Notes under the pieces: model-generated | Seen by the model: only the letters and a program-made list of their open reading frames with translations | Databases searched by the model: none | What the model was told of the DNA's origin: nothing | Assembly (NCBI RefSeq): GCF_020520425.1 | Contig: NC_079491.1 | Coordinates: forward strand, 4,203,143-4,267,142 | Length of the DNA stretch: 64,000 nt | Direction of reading: 5' to 3' | DNA from: Spinacia oleracea | Taxonomy: Eukaryota; Streptophyta; Magnoliopsida; Caryophyllales; Amaranthaceae | Position numbers and translations under genes: made by a program | Shown here: positions 21,158 to 34,546 of the stretch, one piece after another | How the letters are laid out: every line of letters begins with the position of its first letter | How positions within the stretch are numbered: the first letter of the stretch is position 1

Positions 21158-23625
21158 TAACATATGCATTATGACAGTGATGGTAGAGTGAACAATAAAA
21201 CAATAGAACTCGATTGTCAAAGATAGGCGTCAAAAAGTTCCAGCATGTATTATCCACCTACACACATACGAGGAAAAAAAGCAGCATGTATCATCATAAC
21301 TTCTTGGCTTTAAGACTATGATCACTTCTGATTCTGACTTTTTAAACTAGTGCTACTATTATCAAATTGATACAAATAGCTATAATGCAGTAACGCACAT
21401 TGCTAACGTGACAACTAATTCAAGCCCAAGGGAATATATATGTAAAATAAGAAACTTCGTTAAAGAATTGACACTTACCAAGTTGTGTCTGTTTTACACT
21501 GATGCAAAAGTTGTATCTGTTTTTCACCTGTCTTTTCTCAGTTAAAATTTCTTCTGTTATTCTGGTTCATCGAGTCTAAAGTGGACCTGAAATGAAATAA
21601 TCCGAAAGGCAAAGTGTATCTGAATATCTGTAAAGGGAACATCAAATGAAAAAAGTTACTTGCAATCCTGTAATTTCATGCAGTAATAAACCTGAAGCAT
21701 GAATTTACCCATACAACCATCCAATATGGTGCCTTATTCCTAGGGCTGATCATCTGATTTTGTTAAGTTGTTTACAGTAATCTTTTGTTCGCCTTAATAT
21801 GTTACAGATGTTTAGTGATAATTAAAAGTTAACTCCTTAACCAATAATGCGAAGAACATGAATCAGAAAACGTATTTAGAAAGCAAAAGATATGCTTTAA
21901 CAGAATAATCTTCTCAAAGTCAGACAAGAAGAAAAGATTATATTCTTAATAACCACATAATTGAGAGATTATAGGACATCAGATGTGAAAGATGTGAGCA
22001 TTGGGGATTTGGGGCCCTTTAGAGGTATTCATGCTACATTGGATGCCAAACTTCTCAGGTTTTCATTTTCAAACAACCTGCTTTAGCATCTAAGCTCATT
22101 GCTTCGACATATTAGCACAAACTTATATCGTTACATGTTTCCTAAGTTTGTTGTGCAGTTCAACTCATTTGTAGAACAGACGAATATATAGATTCATTTT
22201 TCTTTTAAGTATCGTTACATACATATCTCGACTGTGTTTCACTTTAGAAATTTACATATCTTGAAATTAACTAGTACTTCCTCTAACTTCTTCATCATGG
22301 TGTCAAATCAAGCACAAAACTATATAATTTCTATGTTATCTTGATATTTAAGTCATCATATGGATTGATGTTTCAGGACTAATAGGGACTAAAGCTTTGT
22401 TTCTCTTCACCTGGTCTGATTTGATTTTTCTAGTTTCTGGTCTGATTCTTCCTAGTCTGGTCTGAATGTTTTACCATCCAAGATACTCCGAAGCACCCAA
22501 ATTACTTACCACCATAAGTTTATGAAATTTTACCATTCACCGACTAAACTGGAGTAAAAAACTAAAAGATGATCCTCGAGATCAACTATGAGTTCCTCGA
22601 CACAATTGGTCGACTAAACAAACATTTAAGAAAACAGCATCACTCATCACTGGCGTCTTCTTCTGACAATCATCAACAGGATGAAATCATGGTCCTAAAA
22701 GACTAGTCACCAAAACTTGTACTAAACTGTAATCCCAACAAGAAAAGGAATTATAGAACATAAGCAAACATGATAGCATAATTGATATAATAGACATAGA
22801 TGTCAGGTTCCAACCATGTAATATGACTAGTAGTTGTACTTACCCACAAAACAAAATAGTACACCATTCATAGATCTATTACATCTACATTTTCAGTACT
22901 TGAGAATCATCTGTACAGTTAACCCGGTGACACTAATTATTTCATCTAATTATAATACTTAATTAGAGGACAATATCTACCAACCTAGGACGCGACATTA
23001 TTTTATTACTTTCATAATTAATTACTCTAAATCAGATAAGCGGCAACATGCAACTTTAAATACGAATAATTGACATAGATAGCTCCTTCTTGGTCACAAA
23101 AATCAACTGACGCTACCCAACAACATTAAGAAATTGCGAGATGGTCTAGACTCGTGAACCACCTTAATGATACAACGACACGTTTTGTGTCTCATTCACC
23201 ACGCCACTCACGACTCCGAGGAGTCGAGGACTATGCTTGGCACTTGTATTGTACGAGTACGATGATATGAACTACTCTATATGAAGTATCCCTAAAACTA
23301 GAAATACTTCAAATATAGTATAACTATCGTTACAAAAACTTACATATGACAGTCTCATGTATAAAACCCTTGTACTTTTTAATCAAATAGTTACACATTG
23401 TGATCAAATAGTTACGTTCTAGTATTATTAATTATATTTATACCTTCTAATTAAACAATTATATTTTCTAATCAAATCAAATACTTATATTCTACTATTA
23501 TTAATTATAATCTCTAATTAAACCATTATATTTTCTAATCAAATGGTTATAGTTTCTAATTAAACATCAACGGTCATTGCATTCTATCAGGAGACCTATT
23601 CAACTATCATATGCAAAATGTTCTA
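21158..23625. other. Intergenic; no gene assigned
   Basis: AT-rich. On the minus strand a donor-like ACAACTTG/GTAAGTGTC at ~21475 and acceptor-like signals nearby hint at a spliced non-coding transcript, but frames are closed. 23330-23600 carries loose TAATTAAACAATTATATTTTC repeats flanked by degenerate inverted ends, probably a MITE. Confidence 0.35.
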
Positions 23626-23633
23626 ATCACAAC

Positions 23634-24519
23634 TAGAGCTGTCAAAACAGGTCATCGGGTCGGGTTTGGGTCGGGTCATCTCGGGTTTCGGGTCATGATC
23701 AGGTCGGGTCGTGTCGGGTCAATATTTCATTCGGGTTGAGTTCGGGTTCGGTCGGGTCGATTTCGGGTCGGGTCATATCGGGTTTTTTCCTATCCCGGGT
23801 TCAGGTCGGGTTCGAGTCGGGTCACATTTCGGTCAGGTTTGATTTCGGGTTCGGGTCTTATCGGGTCGGGTTTAAGTCGGTTTGTAGCAGATAATTTCGG
23901 GTTCGGGTCTTATCGAGTCGGGTTTAAGTCGGTTTGCAACACAGTTATTTTCGGGTTCGGGTCTTAGTTTGGATCGGATAATAATCAGATCAAATAGAAT
24001 TCAGATTGGGTCACTCTCAGGGACGGGTCAAACTCGGGTCTGATAATTAACCTATACATTTTAAGGATTTATATTCTAAAAAATTTTGTTTAACTTATTT
24101 TAGAGTTAAATTTTTCAATATTTAGCAATAAATATTTAAAATAGATATATCAATGAAGTTAATATTTGGTCATGTCATTGATAACTCGGGTAAATCGAGT
24201 AGCGGGTTCTCACAGGTCGGGTCAATAGCAGGTTTCATCGAGTTACAATCGGTTTCGGGTTGACATCGGGTCGGGTATCAAATCGGGTTCGGTTCATTGT
24301 TCGGTCGGGTCAGTTCGGTTATCGGTCATTTTCGGGTCGGGTGTCGGGTTCGGGTTCGGGTGTTACAACATCGGGTTAAAATCGGTTATCGGTTTTTTCG
24401 GGTCGGGTACAGGTCGGGTTTCGGGTTACCTGTTTTACCGTAATTTCGGATCATGGTCGGTTACGGGTTCGGTCGGTTCAGGTCGGGTTTTCGGGTCGGG
24501 TCAGTTTTTGACAGCTCTA
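23634..24519. mobile_element. hAT-like non-autonomous element filled with TCGGGT repeats, 886 bp
   Basis: Perfect terminal repeats TAGAGCTGTCAAAA / TTTTGACAGCTCTA are flanked by an exact 8-bp duplication ATCACAAC (23626-23633 and 24520-24527). Both subterminal halves are dense irregular repeats of TCGGGT/GGGTCGGGTT, with a ~150-bp AT-rich core (24050-24190). No coding capacity. Confidence 0.92.
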
Positions 24520-24527
24520 ATCACAAC

Positions 24528-26223
24528 CCCATTGTAAAATCCCTAAGAATAAGATTTCCGAAACATGGAGTACCAAATTGTACTAAGTAAATTGTTAGAA
24601 TATATTATTAGCCTCTCTAAACCCCATAGGTTGTTGAAAAATACAAGATTTAAAGACTTGTTAATAGTTCAATTGGGTTTTCAATTATTTCTTCCAATTC
24701 CCAAATTTACAGCAGTAAGTTTTTCTTTTATTTAACAATTGAAGAACAAAATTTCAACAAATTTGAACAATTTAAGAGTTCAAGCAGTGAAATTAAATAT
24801 GAAAAATCATACCTTGGGAAAATTATACGAAGCCATAGCCAGGGCAAAACCTTGGGCAAATTGGATTGGCAACCAATTGTGCGGGAAAGGAATGAGGATT
24901 CAGGAGAATGGGCTGTGTGTCTGTCTTTCGGGTCATGGCCCGTCTTTTCAACTTTCCAAAGTCCAAACACCAAATCCAATTACGAGACCCGTTCGATTCG
25001 ACCGACATCTGATAAAGGTCGAAGTGACTAGGACAAAATTCACACATTTAAGCTGTATGAGCACAATAATTTACACAAAATATTATCCAATTATACTCGA
25101 TTTGTAACCAATCGATGACCCGATTTGGCAGCTTTATAAATCAGATCATCTATTATGCACCTGGATAGTCTAGTCCGCCTAGTTATAGCTACACGTTAAT
25201 GCATACTCTACCAATCTACCCCTTACATTTTCCTACTCACATGCGTAGTACTATGCACGTGAGCAAGAAAGTTTTTCCATGAGAAAGGGGGCAACTTATT
25301 CCCCAATGCATTTTAAATTTTTTATGATGCGTTTGTGGCCATGTTAATGGCAAGTTTTTAAGGTACGTAAATTTTCGTGATCCATCCACGTATCTAACAT
25401 TTCAATACACACACCGTCACCTTCTATGTCTGGACGTCTTGGAGATCTAACCCTGGATTTTTGTCTCGAGACGTTAAGTACTTTGACACACTAAATTGTT
25501 TCTCTATAAAAGGAGAAAATATTTATGACAAGGATCGGATCTATACAAATCGCAAGAAATGATGGCTTAGTCAATATTCAACTCGAATGAGCTCAATCAA
25601 GTTAGAGTTTTGCTCAACTTAATTTAATTGTATCAAAAGATCAAGAGTAGTTCGAAATTTTAGACCGCATGAGTTTTTGATGAAAATTTGGTGCAATATG
25701 TTTTATACGGAGTATTTACTATTCCTAAATTATTCACCTTGTGCAAATGCGATTGTCTTAAATTAGAAGTGAGTCTCTATGGGCTAAGACTTCCTTCACT
25801 AAACCCTTCTATCTAAAGATGGCTACGGGTCTAGTCGAGTTGTGCTTCGTGTCGAGCCCATGTGCCTTGAGCCTGAACACTCCCGTCCCACGTGAAGCCC
25901 ACTTGTTATGTGTCATTTTGAGTCTAAAATTTTAAAAATACGGCACATGCACAACCCAAATCCACGTGCCCTTAGCCAAACCGATTCGTACCTAAGCCTA
26001 ATTCACTCAATTTTAACGTGCTTTGACATACCGTACCTTGTCGTGCTTTAACCAAACAAATACAACCAGGGCCAAGCCTACGTCTTCGTGGCCCGGCCCG
26101 GCTCAATTCCATCTTCACTTCCATTGATCCATTCCATATTTCCAATAACTCACTTCTAAGTTCTAACTGCCGATTCTCCACTCTCAACTGCAAAATCAGA
26201 GAGAGAAGGTGACGATTACAGTG
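24528..26223. other. Intergenic region and S2P promoter
   Basis: At 24813-24836 the minus strand has ATGGCTTCGTATAATTTTCC before a consensus donor GTATGA. It might be a tiny first exon (MASYNFPK) of an unidentified minus-strand gene whose other exons I cannot find. Two ACGTG cores (25889, 25962) lie in the probable S2P promoter. 25820-26100 resembles a decayed self-repetitive element. No other gene seen. Confidence 0.3.
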
Positions 26224-27630
26224 ATGGAAGGAAGACGGTTCAGACGGCAAGCAAGAGTTCGAGGTCAGACCATTTTACCTTTGCGCTCTACTCGCCTCTC
26301 CAACACCATTTCTTGCTGGTATCATCTTCGTCTTTTTCCTTGTTAATTTTTGTTGTGTATTGTTCTAATTTCCAATCAACTTCTGCGAATTCAATTTAGA
26401 TTTTTCTTTGAGTATGATTCCCAAAATTTGCAGGTATTGCGACCTTAAGTTTTGTCGTTTCAACGAACCCATTTACCAATTTGGGCAGAAATACGCGAGG
26501 TCATCTTTTGCAATACCTTTATCTTTGATTTTAATCTCTTTTACTTTACTGCATATTGCGCTCTTTACTTATTCATGGATTACCAGCTAACTGCACAGCA
26601 TGATCGCAGAAAACCTATTTAAATTGATTATCATTTTGTCCGGGAGCCTGTTGTTAATGGTGATTTAGAGATTTTGTTGTTCATATTTTGTGGAAGGAAA
26701 AAAGAATTCGAATTTTGTTGAAGTTAAAACTAAAATTTAAGATGAGAAATTTGTTACTTCTAGTCATCCAATTTGATGAGTAATTCATTGAGACCAGGAG
26801 TAATGCTTCATTACAAATTTTCAATGGCTACAATAACATTTAGGGCCATTCTCGAAGTTGTCCTTCGTGTAATAGTTGTCCCATTCTTATGCAATCTCCG
26901 TCACTCCTAGCTAGAGATTTCCCGAAAAAAGTCAGCATCTCAATGTGATAAAAGATCCAAACCCCGTGTTTTAATCGATCACCAAGTGAGTGAATGATTC
27001 CCTAGGCGTTGTTCGTTGTTTCAGCTTCTCCCAATTCAACCAGGTCGTTGTTGGTAGGAATACAGGATTTCAGCCATAGCATAATCAATTGGTAACTCCC
27101 CAGAATAAGATTTGTACATCTTGAACACTTCAAAAAAGAGATTGGGACCTATTTAAAGAAAATTTTCACAGAGCCAATGCATTTGTGTTGTAATTGTGAA
27201 CATTGTAGCCAACTAGCCATAGTTGGCCACTGGTCCATGATGTGGGAGCACCCTTTCTATATCTGTGTCCAGAAATTGCGCCATCCTGATGTCGTCCATC
27301 TTTGGCTAGGAGGTTTATCTTTGTTGCATCAATCTCTAACTGTCTGTCAGGCGTCTATTATTCTAAGAAATCTCCCATCTACGTCACAATCACGTGCTGT
27401 AATTCTAGGTTTTGTAGTTTTTGTTGTTTTTGTAGGTTTTTTCTTCTTCATAGTATCTTCTGCAACAGAAGCTTTTGGTATTTCTTATGTTGGATGTCCT
27501 TTATCTATTGTTGCTTAACTTTAAGGTGATTGCTTCTACAGATTTTTGAGAGCTTGGTTTGCCGTGGGTGTTGGTTTTACTTTAACTGTGCTGTTTGGAG
27601 TCACCATGGTTAGAAACTACCCCCCCACCC

Positions 27631-27661
<31 letters not shown>

Positions 27662-30600
27662 AAATAAAATATTCCTTTGTTCACCTTTTTTGATTCATGC
27701 ATAACCTTGTCTTTTTTATGCATGCGTAGATTCTTATCTGGGAATCTGTGGCTACTTTATGTCTATCTGATGGAAGCGATAAGATCACTGATCTTTTTAG
27801 CTCCTTATTAATTGGTGTTAACCCTACGGTGAGCTTCTGCCTCTTCCCTTCCTGCCACCATTCTTCCAACAATTCTAAAAGTATATACTTAGATACTGAT
27901 TTCCATCTCCATGCTACGCTATAAGAATGTACTTCTGGTATGCAGGAAAGGTATATTCGGTGATATCTTATTGATTGCGTTACATGCCTTTTCTATTTTG
28001 CAGGTTTTTGGCTTTACGATGTCTCTTACCAATGTTGTATATTTGGTAGTTTCCACTTTGATATCTGTAGCAGTGCATGAATTTGGACATGCTGTTGCTG
28101 CTGCAAGGTCAGCTCTCTTTCCCTTGTCGCTGTTTTGGTTTAAATATAATTCTCATTGTGAAAGATGCAATGTGAGATTCGATATCTAGGCTCGAAGATC
28201 AGCTAGTTGATAGTACACCTGAAGTTTGAAAGTAAAGGTTTTTTTTTTGAGGGGTGAAACTAAAGTTTCATGAAACAAAATTTAGACCAACGTATATGCA
28301 TGTAAAAGGTGCATGCTATTACTTCTATGCATATCATAAGGTAACAAAGAAAGAAATATTTAAGTGACATGGATCTCTTATGTTTGGTATATGTTTGTCT
28401 GCTTCTGTAATCATTTCAACTTCCTTTCGCTGTGGTCTTTACTTTTTCCTTTTTAAGATACACAGGGTAATAGTTCAAACTTGATATACCATCTCTTAAT
28501 CCATGCTACAATATTACTTAACTTTTCCATAGAGACATTGGTTGCTCTCTGATTATATCATCTCCTCTTTGAGGTGAAATTAACTTTGCAAGATTCGGAA
28601 CTTTTGGTACGACGACTAACATGAATGTGGTGCAAAGCAGTTCTAGACTTGGGGTTCGGCTTGTTATTATCCAATGTGGTGAGCTTTGGTCTGTTGGGGT
28701 TATCGTGTGGAGTTAGTGGGTTTTTAGGTTGGCTGGCCTTGAAAGGGGCACCCAAAAAAAAAATTGAACAAAAAAGGAATCAAACGTGGAGCTACAACTA
28801 AAATTCAATGAAGTATTTGATTTATTACTACAAAGGAATTAAAATATGACAAATTTATCAAAAAATTTATTTCAAAACAAACAGTTTGTGCTCCTATAAA
28901 AAATATTGTGAGAAAGAACCTTGTAAGTTATAATACATCTTTTATTAAAAGCAACTCCTTTTCACCGGAATCCGGCCATAAAGTCAAACTTCCGACAGTA
29001 GACCTCTGTTACTTTTCTCTTCTTTACTCTTTAGTGCGGGAAGTACACTTTCTGGTTTTGTTTCCCCTCACGCTCTCCCCTCTTTCCTTCATCTCATCTT
29101 CTTCCTCTACCTCCTTCTGCCTACTTAACACTTAACTTTCCCCAAAACCCCATTACTACTGCAAAGGAATTATATTGTTCGTGTACCTAATGTTGCTTAT
29201 TGATTCTCCTCCACCAAAAACCAAAAATCAATGGAAAAACAAATTTGTTTTTGTACCCTAAAATAAAAAGCAATAGAAAATGGACCGACATAGTATAGAG
29301 GAATTTTTTTCTTATCACAAACATCACAAGGCCCATTATTCTCAAATGAAGTTTTTCAATATTTTGGATTTGGTACTCCCCTAATTGTTATTGTCGCTGC
29401 AAAAATGCAGTGAATTCCCGAGTGGAATTTGGGTATTTGGATATGGTGGAGAACTGGAGATGCATTTGGTAATAAAGATCACGTTGATGCCGCTTTTTGG
29501 GATATTATGTTGACGTCATTTTTGTTGAAGGGTTTTTGTCCACGGCACGTTTGGGGTCTGATTTGAGACCCAGCATCAGAGAAAGAGATACAGAGAGGGA
29601 GGTAGGGGAAGAAGAACATAATAAAAAGTTTAATTCAGAGGGAGAAACTAGAGTAGAGAATTCATGTAGTCATGATTCCAATGAGAGGGATAGGATTCAT
29701 GGGAAGAAGGTGAGAAGATCAGAGGGCAGGAGAAGAAGATGAGAAGAACAAAGAAAAACATTGAAAGAGATTGTACTCCACGTGCCCATAAAGGGAGAAA
29801 ATAAAGGTCAGCTGTCGGAAGTTTGACTTAAAGGCCGGATTCTGGCAAAAAGGTGTTGTTTTTAATAAAAGAGCTTATAAAGTACTCTTCTCACAAAAAA
29901 AATTATATAAGGTGTTACCTCACAAATTTTGTGTGTACACGTTTTTTTTCCCACAAATTTGCCTTGATATATCAATGACTGAGGATATAACTAAGAAACC
30001 AATTAGGTCCCATCGTAAGAATCTCTGATAACTTACTAAGAAACCAGGGCTCATCGTGCAAAACTTGCTACTTCAATGAATTGTGGTAGCTCTATGTCTA
30101 TTACAATTGTTCCGTTTGCCTAAAAGCCTTGAGCTTCAATCAGCCTCCTTGTTGTAACCTAATTAGCTTCTGTTTTCCAATCCGAGGTTGTATTTTGGCA
30201 TGATATACTCATTGTAGGTGCCTAGGAGGAAGTGTGGAATGAATAACGATTGATTTGAAACTTTTTATACGTGTTATTTGGTCATGTATTCATAAGTATT
30301 TAGATTGGATATAGCTCAAAGTCTCAGATTCTATTATAGTATGCTATCGTCTATTTGAGGTCATTTGCCCTGGTTTTAAGTAAAATTACAGTAGTGTGAT
30401 ATCCTGAAGTCTAGACCTGTTTTTTGCATTTAGGTTAGAGCCAATTTGATGTACTGAGTATATATTAAGCAAAGTTAAAAGATTCAACATGTTTCCCGAT
30501 TACTTTCTCGGTATCTGTACCCTACTGTCAGACTTTTTTGTCCTGCATAGGAAGTTATGCTAAAAGTTTTTCTTCCATTTCACTTTGACTATTCTACTTC

Positions 30601-33600
30601 TGTTTTGGTCCATTTTAAATTCATTCTCCTTAACAACCATTTTTACTTAATACAATCAATGGTGTTCCCGTTAGTCTGTTAACATTGATCATTACAAACC
30701 ATTTTATTAGCATTTATTTATTTTGAATTGGGACTATGATGATGAAATAAGAGGTAATAAAAAGAGCAGTGAAAAACTGAAAACTCATAATGTTCTTTTC
30801 TCTGCCCACTATTAAAACTTTGGACATTTTGGAATTTGGCTCACAGTGTTATGAGTGACAAAATCTGAAGCATAGATTGTCAGAAATTTCAAAGCAATCA
30901 TATAATTTGGAACTGGGGGGGTGGGGGGGGGGGGGGGGGTGAGGGAAAATAAATTAGGGCATTACGGTACACAAACAATGAAACAAACGGACTTTTCCTA
31001 CAGCTATTTGTTATAGTTCTTGTTTTTGCTTTTATTTTCCACTGGTATTACACATTTGAATGAGTTAATATAGAAAGCGTTATTCGTATGAACCATCAAT
31101 TCTGATTTCATTTCTGTAGAGCTACCTTCTCATTTTTGCCGCTCTAGGGACCTCTTAAACGGGAAGCAGTGAAGGAATACAGCTGGAGTATATTGCCATA
31201 TTTCTAGCTGTTCTGTTTCCAGGGGCATTGGTTGCATTTAATTACGAGTTACTGCATGCTAAGCCACGCTCTACTGCCCTTCGTATATATTGTGCTGGTA
31301 TCTGGCACAATGCTGTGGTGAGTTTGTTCAGTTTATTTTTTCCTTCCTTTTATCTAGAAAACAACTTTTCTTAAACAGCTTGGTTGGCCAGTTGTAGCTA
31401 ATACATTTATGTGAACTGGAAGTTATTTCATGAGATCAGCCATGTGGCTTACTTAGAGATCTAACTACCTGGACTCTTTGTCAAGTTTTGTGCAGCCTGT
31501 GGATTGCTATTGCTGCTATTGCCTAATATTCTTTCTCCTTTCTACATTCACGGGGAAGGGCCGATGGTAATAGTACACTCTTAATCTATTTGTACATATA
31601 TCGATTTAAGCAACGTGATAATGAGTTACTTATTAGACTTGCATATATAATCTGAGTGCAGGTATTAGGTATCTCTGGAAACTCACCCGTGTCTGGTTAC
31701 CTATCTCCTGGTGATGTCATTGTGTCATTGGATGGAATTAAGATTCACAATGCACAAGATTGGGTAGAAATGGCAATTTCTCTGGAAAAGCAGACGTTGA
31801 TGAACTCTGAGTCCAAGGTTATGCAAGGATTGCTAACTGTTAATAGGAGAACTTATTGTGTCCCAAGTTCTTTGGTGGAGAAAAGTGTAACTGTTCTCTT
31901 GATGAGTAACCAGTCTACTTGTCCTGATGAACACTTTGCTTTTGTATCTGTTCCCTGTTTTGACTCAAGTGCTCATTCTTCCAACAAAGAGGCATATGAT
32001 ATTCAGAGAATTAATAACAATGGATACTGTCTCAATTCTGCTGATATTGTCAAGCTTAATAGTTGTGGAAGCTTGTGGACAACCGGTGATAGTAGAAGTA
32101 GCTGCATATGTTCAGAGGTAGACCTTTTCATTTGGTTTTCCTTTCTTAACTGTTAATTTTATTTTTTGGATAAATTGCTCGCATTATGTGGTCTACAACA
32201 TCGAGTTGGGTTTGTGACTGCACTACCATACATCATGACCTATGCAGAACTTGCCTACTGTGTAACACACGTGACTTGATTTTTTTGATAGACTTGGTTT
32301 AACATAGGTCTAAGTATCTAACATTTCACATCTGAAATGGTTCTTCTTTTTCCCCCTTTAATTTCGTTTTTGTTTTTGCAGAATGAGCTGTGCTTGTCAC
32401 CAGTTCAAATGTCTGGTGTTGTGTGGGTTGAAATCATGTATAGAAGCCCTTATTCTCTTCAGTGCATGAAACTTGAAAATAACCTGACTGCTGTGGAGAG
32501 TTCTGATTCTGGGGATAACTGTCACAAGACTTTCCTTTTTGTTGGTGATGTGATTTCCATGGCACGTTCAGTGAGTATGACATCATTTCAACCACGTTTC
32601 GCTTCCCCTTTTGGCGCATATTTAGCAGATATGTTAGAGAAGCTTTTTGCGTGCACCTTCCAAGTGTCAGTGGCATTGGCCCTCCTCAACAGCCTTCCGG
32701 TATGTTCAGTGGTATTGCATATTTTTATTGAAATTATTCACTGTGTTAGGGGTGTCTCAACATGTACAAGTATCTTTAACTTTTATCTTGAGATACAACG
32801 CTCATCTTGTTCATATCACAGTGGAGGAATAACGTGTTTTTGGGTAGTCTACAGTCTACTAGTCTTGAAATGTATTGCTGCCACAGGAATTTGTTGGTCC
32901 AATAATCTTTTAGGAAAGTGACTTCAGCAATCTATAGATTATTGTACTGATAAATGCACTAATCATGTTGCTAGGCTCACTTTTTAGATGAAAAAAATTG
33001 GTTTGCTGCGGCAAGTGCTTTTGTACATTAAAGCCATGTCATTGCTCCATCTAAGTAAATTTTTAAAAGGTGGACTCTGCAAACTTTTAATACAGTTAAC
33101 GTGGCTTAATTTGTGGCATCTAGCAAAGGTGACTTGGTGAGGAATATCTAAGGGAGTGAAAGTAGCACTCCCTTCTTGTTAATAATGATTCCATGGCACT
33201 CATAAGTAATTATGGCTCGTTCGATAACACTGTAAGTTTCCAGTTTTTGGTTTTTTGATTTTGAAAGTCATATGATTTAGATTGAATCATGAAATAAAAA
33301 ATGGTTATACTTGTAGTAATCATGTTGATTTTGAAAACTGACAACAAAAAACTGGAAGCTACTTTTTGTGGTTTTCATATTTTGGTTTTTAGTTTTGTAA
33401 AAAACAGAAAAGTGGAAACAAAAAACGATACCAAACGGGGCCTGTTTTGTTTTTAGTTTTGTAAAAAATAGTTCGTTTCCAAAAGTTTGTACGTCCTATT
33501 CCCTTAGCAAGTTTGTGTTGTATACATATTCGAGACTGCTGACTTGCCTTATCCTAAGGAGTAAGGACTGAATAAGGGGGATTTCAATTTCCAGTTCTCC

Positions 33601-33908
33601 CCATGTAATTGGTCAATCTAATGTCAAAATACAGTCTGATTCAACTCTGATCTTGATGATAATTGCTCTTCTGTCTAACTTGATGATCAAGTCGTGTATG
33701 ACAGTGAACAGTGGTTACTGAAATTACGGTGTTCTGTATTTATCAGGTCTACGGTCTCGATGGTGAATCAATCCTGGAGGCAAGCTCTTTTTATGTAACT
33801 GGTTTGAGTCCTGGGAGGAGGAGACTATTGCTTCAAGCTTCCCTATTTGGGGGCTCCATCGTTTCTTGCCTTGTATTTTTAAGAATTTTTCTCATCAAAT
33901 CTTGGTAA
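26224..33908 (+). CDS. S2P: Site-2 protease (membrane-bound zinc metalloprotease, peptidase M50)
   Basis: Intramembrane protease of Golgi/ER membranes that, by homology, releases membrane-tethered bZIP factors after a first cut by site-1 protease. Exons: 26224-26318, 26434-26499, 27542-27608, 27730-27828, 28004-28107, 31170-31317, 31486-31566, 31662-32117, 32382-32699 and 33747-33908. All splice sites are GT-AG and phases agree; 531 residues, the usual plant length. Exon 5 encodes the catalytic zinc motif HEFGH (residues 134-138) inside a hydrophobic helix. Exon 8 holds a PDZ-like segment (SGYLSPGDVIVSLDGIKIH). The second metal-site motif GLDGE (D483) spans the start of exon 10, after NSLPV. 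Several further hydrophobic helices are visible. Exons 6-7 borders were chosen so that the protein reads AAASEGIQLEYIA and NAVFCAACGLLL. Intron 5 (3.06 kb) is inflated by a transposon. Confidence 0.93.
27619..27662 (+). repeat. C-rich homopolymer/CA microsatellite in S2P intron 3
   Basis: Almost uninterrupted C-run passing into (CA)n, 11 bp after the exon 3 donor. Length is likely to vary or be mis-assembled. Confidence 0.9.
28848..29963. mobile_element. MULE-like non-autonomous element in S2P intron 5
   Basis: Long imperfect inverted repeats: 28848-29003 against 29806-29963, sharing CCGGAATCCGGCC.../...GGCCGGATTCTGG and AAACTTCCGACAG/CTGTCGGAAGTTT. Outer ends are GACAAATTT/AAATTTGCC. A degenerate 9-bp duplication (TTAAAATAT / TTGATATAT) flanks it. 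The inner 800 bp has no recognisable gene. The ends resemble those of the element at 55581. Confidence 0.7.
30915..30939 (+). repeat. G-run in S2P intron 5
   Basis: About 24 G with a single T interruption. G-quadruplex potential on the sense RNA strand. Confidence 0.9.
33214..33442. mobile_element. Small MITE in S2P intron 9
   Basis: Ends GGCTCGTTCGATAACAC and GATACCAAACGGGGCC are imperfect inverted repeats. The interior mirrors AGTTTTTGG/CAAAAACTGG words, so the RNA would fold back. Target duplication is not clear. Confidence 0.6.
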
Positions 33909-34546
33909 GGCTTTTATTTGTTAATTCAGCTTCATCCTGGAGGTCATGGTATATTTGTTGATGTTGCGAGTAATGTTTGCATTTTTCTCTCAATGCCAAG
34001 ATCTAATTTTCACGATGCCTTTCCCTTGCACTGAGTCTACTTCCCTATTTATATCTTTCTCGTAGCTGCCTTTTTCTTTTCTTTTTTTGACATCGATTGA
34101 AACTTGAATAAACTGAAAATAAAATTACATCCTAAAACTAAAAACTAAAACAACCATTACACTGAGCTGTAGTAGACTAGTAGCTATTACACAAAAACTA
34201 TATAAAATTATAAAACATACTTGTAATAGATAGTAGCATCTTCTTCTGTCATCCTGTGGCTGCCTTTTGATGGAAGCCTGAGTCCGTAATGATTCCTGTG
34301 TACTGATCTTATTGAAGCACATGCAGAATAGCCTTGAAGTACTTCCACAGCAAACCTTGTGTTTAGAATTAATCGTGATTCGTGTCACTATCAAATTTAC
34401 AACAAAGTAATACAAAAGTATAGATTGCCCTACACCTTCTAATTAGAATTAATCGTGTCACTATCATTTTGATTTGGTATTTTGAACTGTACAGAAATCT
34501 TTGGATGGTCTTGTTGCATTTAAGTGCTGCTTCATAGTTCATGCAT

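Noticed and set aside
24739..25107. 122-codon plus-strand open frame upstream of S2P
   Set aside because: No domain, no promoter or splice support; the opposite strand has a better (still weak) exon signal.
29497..29742. 81-codon Glu/Arg-rich frame inside S2P intron 5
   Set aside because: Lies inside the non-autonomous MULE-like element in purine-rich sequence; no recognised motif.
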